From positions 62,001 through 126,000 of the forward strand of contig LJHT01000008.1 of the NCBI GenBank assembly GCA_001295905.1: 64,000 nucleotides of DNA, given 5' to 3'. The notes beneath the pieces were generated by a model. The model ran no database searches and was not told the DNA's origin. It saw only the letters and a list, made by a program, of their open reading frames with translations. Both the position numbers and the translations under genes were made by a program. Shown in pieces: positions 59,031 to 64,000 of this stretch; within the stretch, counting starts at the first letter, position 1; each line of letters begins with the position of its first letter. This DNA is from a beta proteobacterium AAP51 (GTDB lineage Bacteria; Pseudomonadota; Gammaproteobacteria; Burkholderiales; Burkholderiaceae_C).

Positions 59031-60158
59031 ATGGATTTCGACTTCACCGAAGACCAGGAATCGCTGCGCGACGCCGTGCGCCGCTGGGTCGACAAAGGCT
59101 TTTCTTTCGACCGCCGCCACGCCCTGGCCAAGGTCGGCGGCGCCAGCCGCGCCGTCTACGGCGAACTGGCCGAGCTGGGCCTGGCCGGGCTGGTGATTCC
59201 CGAAGCCCACGGCGGCCTGGGCCTGGGCCCGGTGGACGCCATGGTGGTGTGCGAAGAGCTGGGCCGCGGCTTGGTGAACGCGCCTTATGCCGAAGCTGCG
59301 CTGATGGTGCCGGCGCTGCTCTCGGCAGCGCCCGAGGCGCTGCAGGCTGCTTGGCTGCCACGCATCGCGGGTGGCGAGGCGCTGGTGGTGCCGGCGCTGC
59401 ACGAGCGCGCTGCGCGCTACAAGCTCACGAAGCTCAGCACCACCGCGCAGCAGGTGGGCGGCACTTGGCAGCTCATCGGCCAGAAGCTGGTGGTGCCTGC
59501 GGCCGACGAGGCCGATGCCTTCATCGTGCCGGCACGCCTCAGCGGTGCCGATGGCGACACGGCCGGCATTGGCCTCTTCCTGGTGGAAGCTGGCGCCGCA
59601 AAGGTCGCGCCCTACCCCACGCAGGACGGCGCTCGTGCCGGCGACATCACGTTCAGCAGTACTGCGGCACAGCTCATCACCGCCGACGGTCACGCCGTGC
59701 TGGAGACGGCGGTCGACGCCGCGCTGGCCGCGCAGTGCGCCGAAGGCGTGGGCCTGATGGACCGCCTGGTGGCCATCACCGTGGACTACATGAACACGCG
59801 CAAGCAGTTCGGCACCACGCTGGCCAGCTTCCAGGCGCTGCGCCACCGCATGGCCGATGTGAAGATGCAGCTGGAGCTGGGCCGCTCGATGAGCTACTAC
59901 GCCAGCCTCAAGCTGGGCGAAGCGCCGGCCCAGCGCCGCCGCGCCATCAGCCAGGCCCGGGTGCAGCTGGGCCAGAGCATGCGTTACGTGGGCCAGCAGT
60001 GCATCCAGTTGCACGGCGGCATCGGCTGCACCGACGAGTACATCGCCAGCCACTACTTCAAGCGCCTGACGGTGCTGGAGATGACTTACGGCGACACGCT
60101 GCACCACCTGGGCGAGGTCTCGGCCCGCATGCAAGACACCGCGGGCGTTTTCGCCTGA
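59031..60158 (+). CDS. Acyl-CoA dehydrogenase, PimD-like (small subunit type)
   Basis: A 375-residue acyl-CoA dehydrogenase homologue. MDFDFTEDQESLRDAVRRWV starts the N-terminal helical domain; QLHGGIGCTDEYIASHYFKRL and TYGDTLHHLGEVSARM are the C-terminal part. The central FAD motif is degenerate compared with the larger partner. Probably the partner of the preceding gene, since they are spaced by 12 bases with GGAG before its start. Followed after 18 bases by the P1 peptidase gene. Confidence 0.88.
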   Translation: MDFDFTEDQESLRDAVRRWVDKGFSFDRRHALAKVGGASRAVYGELAELGLAGLVIPEAHGGLGLGPVDAMVVCEELGRGLVNAPYAEAALMVPALLSAAPEALQAAWLPRIAGGEALVVPALHERAARYKLTKLSTTAQQVGGTWQLIGQKLVVPAADEADAFIVPARLSGADGDTAGIGLFLVEAGAAKVAPYPTQDGARAGDITFSSTAAQLITADGHAVLETAVDAALAAQCAEGVGLMDRLVAITVDYMNTRKQFGTTLASFQALRHRMADVKMQLELGRSMSYYASLKLGEAPAQRRRAISQARVQLGQSMRYVGQQCIQLHGGIGCTDEYIASHYFKRLTVLEMTYGDTLHHLGEVSARMQDTAGVFA

Positions 60159-60176
60159 CCTCGCCACGACCTCGCC

Positions 60177-61169
60177 ATGACGCTGGCCCCCGGCGCCATC
60201 ACCGATGTCGCCGGCCTGAGCGTCGGCCACGCTGCGGCCTTGGGCCGCGAGACCGGCTGCACCGTGCTGCTGTGCCCCGCAGGCGCGGTGGCCGGCGTGG
60301 CCCAGCGCGGCGGTGCGCCCGGCACGCGCGAAACCGACCTGTTGCGCCCCGAGAACACCGTGCAGCAGGTGCACGCGGTGCTGCTCACGGGCGGCAGCGC
60401 CTTCGGGCTCGACGCCGCCGGCGGCGTGATGCGCTGGCTGGAAGAACGCGGCCACGGCTTCCCGGTGGGGGCGGTGGCACGTGTGCCCATCGTGCCGGCC
60501 GCGGTGCTCTTCGACCTGTGGCTGGGCGATGCGCGCATCCGGCCCAGTGCCGACACCGGCTACGCGGCCTGTGAAGCGGCCAGCACCGCGGCGCCTGCAC
60601 AAGGCAACGCTGGCGCGGGCCTGGGTGCGACGGTGGGCAAGCTCTTCGGCATCGCACGCGCCATGAAGGGCGGCATCGGCACGGCCTCGCTGAAGCTCGG
60701 CCGCCACACCGTGGGCGCGCTGGTGGCCGTCAACGCGCTGGGCGACGTGATCGACGAACACGGCCGCGCCATCGCAGGCGCGCGCAGCGAAGACGGCAAG
60801 CGCCTGGTCGGCAGCACGGCCGCGGTGCTGGCCGGCGCCGGCCCCGCCGCGATGATGGCCGGCATGGCCACCACGCTGGGCATCGTGGCCACCGATGCGG
60901 CGCTCACCAAGGCCCAGGCCACGGCGCTGGCAGGGCTGGCGTACCACGGGCTTTCGCGCGCCCTCAACCCCGTCACAGCGCACGACGGCGACACGATGTT
61001 CGCCCTGGCCACGGGCGGCACTGGCGCCCCGGGCGACCTCAACGCGCTGGGCCTGCTGGCCGCCGAGGCCGTGGCGCGCGCCATCCGCAATGCCGTGCGG
61101 GCGGCGCGTTCGCTGCCCGCAGAGGGCGGCTCGCCCGCCGTGCCCGCGGCCAGCGACTTCCAGGCCTGA
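60177..61169 (+). CDS. P1/DmpA-family (S58) aminopeptidase-like protein
   Basis: A 330-residue N-terminal-nucleophile hydrolase of peptidase family S58. PGAITDVAGLSVGHA at the N-terminus, GGSAFGLDAAGGVMRWLEE, and NAGAGLGATVGK; the autocleavage region is seen as ATTLGIVATDA where the residue before Thr is Ala rather than the common Asn. DGDTMFALATGG completes it. Family members release N-terminal residues from small peptides, esters or amides. It lies 18 bases downstream of the PimD-like dehydrogenase, so it may belong to the acyl-CoA operon. Confidence 0.88.
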   Translation: MTLAPGAITDVAGLSVGHAAALGRETGCTVLLCPAGAVAGVAQRGGAPGTRETDLLRPENTVQQVHAVLLTGGSAFGLDAAGGVMRWLEERGHGFPVGAVARVPIVPAAVLFDLWLGDARIRPSADTGYAACEAASTAAPAQGNAGAGLGATVGKLFGIARAMKGGIGTASLKLGRHTVGALVAVNALGDVIDEHGRAIAGARSEDGKRLVGSTAAVLAGAGPAAMMAGMATTLGIVATDAALTKAQATALAGLAYHGLSRALNPVTAHDGDTMFALATGGTGAPGDLNALGLLAAEAVARAIRNAVRAARSLPAEGGSPAVPAASDFQA

Positions 61170-61173
61170 GGTC

Positions 61174-61908
61174 ATGGCCCAACCCAGCATCGCGCAGATC
61201 CTCTTCAGCCAGGGCTTTGGCAACCGGCGCGTCTGTGCGGGCCTGGTGCAGTTCGGCCATGTGCGCGTGGCCGGGCGCGTGCTAGACGACCCGACCGAGA
61301 CCTTCGACACGGCCGGCCTCGTCTTCGAGGTCGAAGGCCAACCCTGGGCCTTCCACGCCCGGGCCCTGCTGATGCTGTACAAACCTGCGGGCTATGAATG
61401 CAGCCAGAAACCGCGCCACCACCCCAGCGTGATGAGCTTGCTGCCCGCACCGCTGCGCACCCGCGGCGTGCAGCCTGTGGGCCGGCTGGACGAAGACACC
61501 ACGGGGCTGCTGCTCTTCACCGATGACGGCGCGCTCATCCACCGCCTCACCAGCCCCAAGCACCACGTCGACAAGGTCTACGAGGTTTTCACGAAGCACC
61601 CACTGGACGAAGCGCAGCTTCAGCGCCTGCGCGAAGGCGTCGTGCTCGACGACGACCCGGCGCCAGTGCGCGCCGTGGCCGCGGAGATGGTGGCCGAGCA
61701 TCACCTTCGGCTGACCCTGGGCGAAGGCAAGTACCACCAGGTCAAGCGCATGCTGGCCGCGGTGAGCAACCGCGTGGAGCGCCTGCACCGCAGCCGCTTC
61801 GGGCCCTGGGTGCTGCCCGAGACACTCGCGCCCGGGCAATGGGCCTGGGTGGATGCGGGCGCCCTGCCCGCGCCCGTGAAGGCGCCGGCCCCGGTCAAGG
61901 TGCCGTAG
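61174..61908 (+). CDS. RsuA-family pseudouridine synthase
   Basis: A 244-residue enzyme with an N-terminal S4-like domain (about 1-50) and catalytic Asp106 in VGRLDEDTTGLLLF. MLYKPAGYECSQK and GKYHQVKRMLAAV are typical. It is of the RsuA/RluE/RluF group modifying rRNA; exact site unknown. The start at 61174 is 4 bases after the P1 peptidase stop. The tail repeats Ala-Pro-Val-Lys. The 3' end overlaps the convergent glycosyltransferase gene by 14 bases. Confidence 0.92.
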   Translation: MAQPSIAQILFSQGFGNRRVCAGLVQFGHVRVAGRVLDDPTETFDTAGLVFEVEGQPWAFHARALLMLYKPAGYECSQKPRHHPSVMSLLPAPLRTRGVQPVGRLDEDTTGLLLFTDDGALIHRLTSPKHHVDKVYEVFTKHPLDEAQLQRLREGVVLDDDPAPVRAVAAEMVAEHHLRLTLGEGKYHQVKRMLAAVSNRVERLHRSRFGPWVLPETLAPGQWAWVDAGALPAPVKAPAPVKVP

Positions 61909-63052
61909 ATCGGCCCTGCTTCTTGCGCTGCCGCTGCGCCTGGCGCGCACGGTTGAAGGCACGCAAGCGGCCCAGGCTGCCTTCGGCCAGCACCGCGCCC
62001 CAGTCTTGCAGCCTCTCGCCCAGCGTCGAGGCACGCGGCGGCTGCTCAACGCGCTGTTGCCGGGCCAGCGCGATCACTTGGCGCCAGGCCCCAAGCGTCA
62101 GGCCCAGGCCGTGCTGGTGCTGCACCTCCTCACGTGCCGTTTGCGCCACGCGCTGCCGGGCCGCGGGGTCGGCCATCACCTGCCGCAGCGCGGTTTCCCA
62201 GGCCGCTGCGGTGTTGGGCACCAGCCAGCCGTTGTGGCCATGCACCAGCACCTCGGCATAAGGGCTGACGGCCGAGCACAGCGTCGGCACGCCGATGCCG
62301 GCGTAGTAGAGCCACTTCACCGCGCTCTTGCCAGCGGCGAAGCGGCTGTCTTCCAGCGGCACCACGCCCACGGGGTTGGGCAGGCTGCGCGCGAACTCGA
62401 GGAAGGCCGTGCGCGGCATCAGGGCCTGGCGCTGCACACGCAGCCCGGCGGCTTCGAAAGCGGCGCCGGGCGGGCCTACCACCACGGCCTGCAAGCCGGG
62501 TTGGGCCTCTTGCAAGGCGCGCAAGGCCGGGAACAGCGCCTCGACAGCCAGGTTCTCGGTGGAGGCAAACAGCAGGCTCACCGGCCCGGCCGTCTGCGCT
62601 GGCAGCGGCCGTCCGTCGGGCGGCAGCGCGTGGTTGGGCACCACCACGGACGGGGGCAGCACCAGGCTTTCGGCCAGCATCTGCTGCAAGCGCGCGGTGC
62701 TCACGCTCAGCGCGTCGCTCTCGGCCAGGCAGCGCGGCAGCCAGCGCAGCTGCGCTGCCACCGCCGCCTGGTTGCTGATGTGCGGCGGCAGCTCGGTCAG
62801 CAGGTCGTCGATGTCGTAGACCACCGCGCCACCGCGCTGGCGCATCCAGCGCTGCAGCCGCCAGGCGCGGGCGTTCAGGCCGCGCTGCACCACCAGCACG
62901 TCGGCGGCGGCGAGGTCGGCGCGGGTGCAGTCGTGGAAGCTGCGTTGCACCAGCGTGTGCCCGTCGGCATCGGCCAGCGCCTGCAGCGGCGAGGCCACCC
63001 GGATCTGCGCGACCAGGGCCGTGATGTCACCTGCCAGCGCGAGCAGCTTCAC
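61895..63052 (-). CDS. Glycosyltransferase (GT4/GT-B fold like)
   Basis: A 385-residue probable glycosyltransferase of the GT-B fold. VVYDIDDLLTELP near residue 80 matches the start of GT4-like group, SVSTARLQQML and PVSLLFASTENL lie in the middle, and the C-terminal half has the donor region KWLYYAGIGVPTLCSAVSPYAEVLVHGHNGWLVPN. GTG 63052 overlaps the methyltransferase stop by 4 bases (GTGA), which fixes the start; the longer frame overlaps more. Substrate probably nucleotide sugar in surface glycan synthesis. Confidence 0.85.
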   Translation of the reverse strand: MKLLALAGDITALVAQIRVASPLQALADADGHTLVQRSFHDCTRADLAAADVLVVQRGLNARAWRLQRWMRQRGGAVVYDIDDLLTELPPHISNQAAVAAQLRWLPRCLAESDALSVSTARLQQMLAESLVLPPSVVVPNHALPPDGRPLPAQTAGPVSLLFASTENLAVEALFPALRALQEAQPGLQAVVVGPPGAAFEAAGLRVQRQALMPRTAFLEFARSLPNPVGVVPLEDSRFAAGKSAVKWLYYAGIGVPTLCSAVSPYAEVLVHGHNGWLVPNTAAAWETALRQVMADPAARQRVAQTAREEVQHQHGLGLTLGAWRQVIALARQQRVEQPPRASTLGERLQDWGAVLAEGSLGRLRAFNRARQAQRQRKKQGRSTAP

Positions 63053-63630
63053 TTCTTCGCCTCGAACTCCCAGATCAGGTGACCACAGGCCCCGCGGCGG
63101 ATGCGGTGCGCGAGGCGCATGCGTTCCCACCAGCCCTCGGGCGGCGGGATGAAGGCGCGTTGTGAATCAGGCTTGGTCAGCTGGACACGCCGCACCTCGA
63201 AATCACCCTGGAAACCGTACATCGCCGCCAGCCGCTGCGGCCGCGTGAAGTAGGTGTGGGTGTCCTTGGTCATGATGTTCACGTGCGTGGGGTCCATGAA
63301 GGCAGCCGCGCTGGGGAACACCGGCGTGATGGCGTAGAGCAGGCCGCCCGGCTTCAAAACGCGCCACACCTCGTTCATCAGCTCGATGAACGGAAACCGC
63401 GTGCCCCGGCCATCGGCCGTGGGCAGCACCCGCGGGATGTGCTCGAGGAAGTCGTAGGCCGAGGCCGAATCGAAGCGGTTGCTCTCGAAGGGGATGGGCT
63501 CCGTCGCCAGGTTGGCGCGGCGGATGGGACCGCTGTCGTCGCCGGAAAGGTCGACGCCGCAGAGTTCGTCGCGGCCGTAGGGGTTGCGGGGGATGGGGCC
63601 GCAGCCCAGGTCGAGGTGGCGGGTGGTCAT
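63049..63630 (-). CDS. Class I SAM-dependent methyltransferase
   Basis: A 193-residue methyltransferase: HLDLGCGPIPRNPYG is the SAM motif I, DSASAYDFLEHIPR motif II/III and VWRVLKPGGLLYAITPVFPS motif III. The substrate is unknown; similar proteins modify sugars or glycans in surface polysaccharide loci. ATG 63630 overlaps the next upstream gene's stop by 4 bases (63627-63630), and its own stop overlaps the glycosyltransferase start. Confidence 0.88.
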   Translation of the reverse strand: MTTRHLDLGCGPIPRNPYGRDELCGVDLSGDDSGPIRRANLATEPIPFESNRFDSASAYDFLEHIPRVLPTADGRGTRFPFIELMNEVWRVLKPGGLLYAITPVFPSAAAFMDPTHVNIMTKDTHTYFTRPQRLAAMYGFQGDFEVRRVQLTKPDSQRAFIPPPEGWWERMRLAHRIRRGACGHLIWEFEAKK

Positions 63631-64000
63631 CGTGGGCGGGCCCCGGGGGTGACAAGCGTTTGCGCCGCGGCCAGCCAGCCCAGGGCGCGGGTGTTGATGT
63701 CGGTGCGGCCGGCATCGCGGCGGCGGCGCAGCAGTTCGGTGGCGGCGGTGGGCATGCGTTGAGCGAGCAGGGCGCGGGCCAGGCGGCGCGCATCGCGGCT
63801 GCGGAAGAAAGCGTCGGGCAGTTGCGGCAGCCAGCCCAGCAGCGTGGGCTCGTCCAGCACGCGCGGCAGGTTGTAGGGGCCGTGGAAGCCGAACACCGGG
63901 CCGCGCGGCGGGCGGTTCTCGAAGGCGAAGCGGTGGGCCAGCGCAGGCGGCGCAAAGCGCACGCCATGTTCGGCTTCCAGCATCGCGCGGTGGGTGGTGC
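63627..64000 (-). CDS. DUF5672-like glycan-cluster protein, 5' end outside the window
   Basis: The frame is open to the right edge, so the visible 124 residues are the C-terminal part. GVRFAPPALAHRFAFEN, then VFGFHGPYNLPRVL are the closing motifs of DUF5672 proteins, which occur beside glycosyltransferase genes in polysaccharide clusters. The tail has Arg-rich helix LLRRRRDAGR and LGWLAAAQTL. It overlaps the methyltransferase start by 4 bases, so the three minus-strand genes are an operon continuing to the right. Confidence 0.7.
   Translation of the reverse strand, partial: TTHRAMLEAEHGVRFAPPALAHRFAFENRPPRGPVFGFHGPYNLPRVLDEPTLLGWLPQLPDAFFRSRDARRLARALLAQRMPTAATELLRRRRDAGRTDINTRALGWLAAAQTLVTPGARPR

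Noticed and set aside
57561..61382. Open frame of 1273 codons on the minus strand
   Set aside because: It is opposite two acyl-CoA dehydrogenases, a P1 peptidase and part of a pseudouridine synthase, all with clear motifs. The encoded His/Gln/Ala/Arg-rich sequence has no family features; long antisense frames are expected at this G+C content.
1..64000. Insertion sequences, prophage or integrase genes, rRNA and tRNA genes
   Set aside because: No transposase, integrase, terminal inverted repeat pair, or rRNA/tRNA signature was found on reading either strand; a dedicated tRNA search was not possible.

Overview
The window is about 70% G+C with a gene set typical of a free-living betaproteobacterium of the order Burkholderiales (Rubrivivax/Leptothrix/Roseateles-like). 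This placement is inferred from composition, a PEP-CTERM exported protein, YajQ, EgtD, VC0807-type and DUF985 proteins, and many GTG/ATGA gene junctions. I see no rRNA, tRNA, insertion sequence, prophage or CRISPR array. About 57 protein genes fill nearly all the sequence; the only gene-free stretches above 300 bases are 24012-24373 and 47389-47820.

Layout. 1-1669: end of a locus with a DUF4157 protein (a family often found with contractile injection systems). 1708-7279: small membrane protein, XRE/MmyB regulator, Tat-exported M3 metallopeptidase of deviant base composition, GAF-PAS-PAS histidine kinase. 7327-11064 (minus): response regulator; DUF3616, lipid kinase and Icc-type phosphodiesterase as one unit. 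11270-21329: SulP-STAS-cNMP transporter, glutaminase-STAS-cNMP fusion, class III cyclase-like STAND ATPase with TPR region, a PEP-CTERM protein, and a cNMP-patatin phospholipase. With the phosphodiesterase this looks like a cyclic-nucleotide neighbourhood. 21354-24198: a lone RNA-ligase N-terminal-like domain and a secreted subtilase lipoprotein preceded by a clear cyclic-di-GMP-I riboswitch. 24374-27493: CopD-like protein, Na+/Ca2+ exchanger, small membrane protein, NhaR-like regulator. 27557-37117: housekeeping and metabolism (MTAP, DusA with a hexanucleotide repeat in its leader, EgtD, CoA-transferase, DEDDh exonuclease, acyl-CoA synthetase).

37300-47388 is one long minus-strand operon of eight exported or envelope proteins packed with 4-base overlaps: DUF1592 cytochrome, DUF1552, a cytochrome/choice-of-anchor-D protein, TlpA thioredoxin, DUF4266, DUF3570, a lipoprotein, and ApbE flavin transferase. 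It is the best candidate in the window for a poorly described system (extracytoplasmic redox with possible flavinylation).

47821-61908 carries RluA- and RsuA-type pseudouridine synthases, SDR, DUF985 cupin, phosphofructokinase, an S10 peptidase, a threonine-dehydratase-like lyase next to a 2-oxoglutarate dioxygenase, MurB, YajQ, a retropepsin, a pair of acyl-CoA dehydrogenases and a P1 peptidase. The right edge (61895-64000) enters a glycan-type cluster with glycosyltransferase, methyltransferase and DUF5672-like genes.
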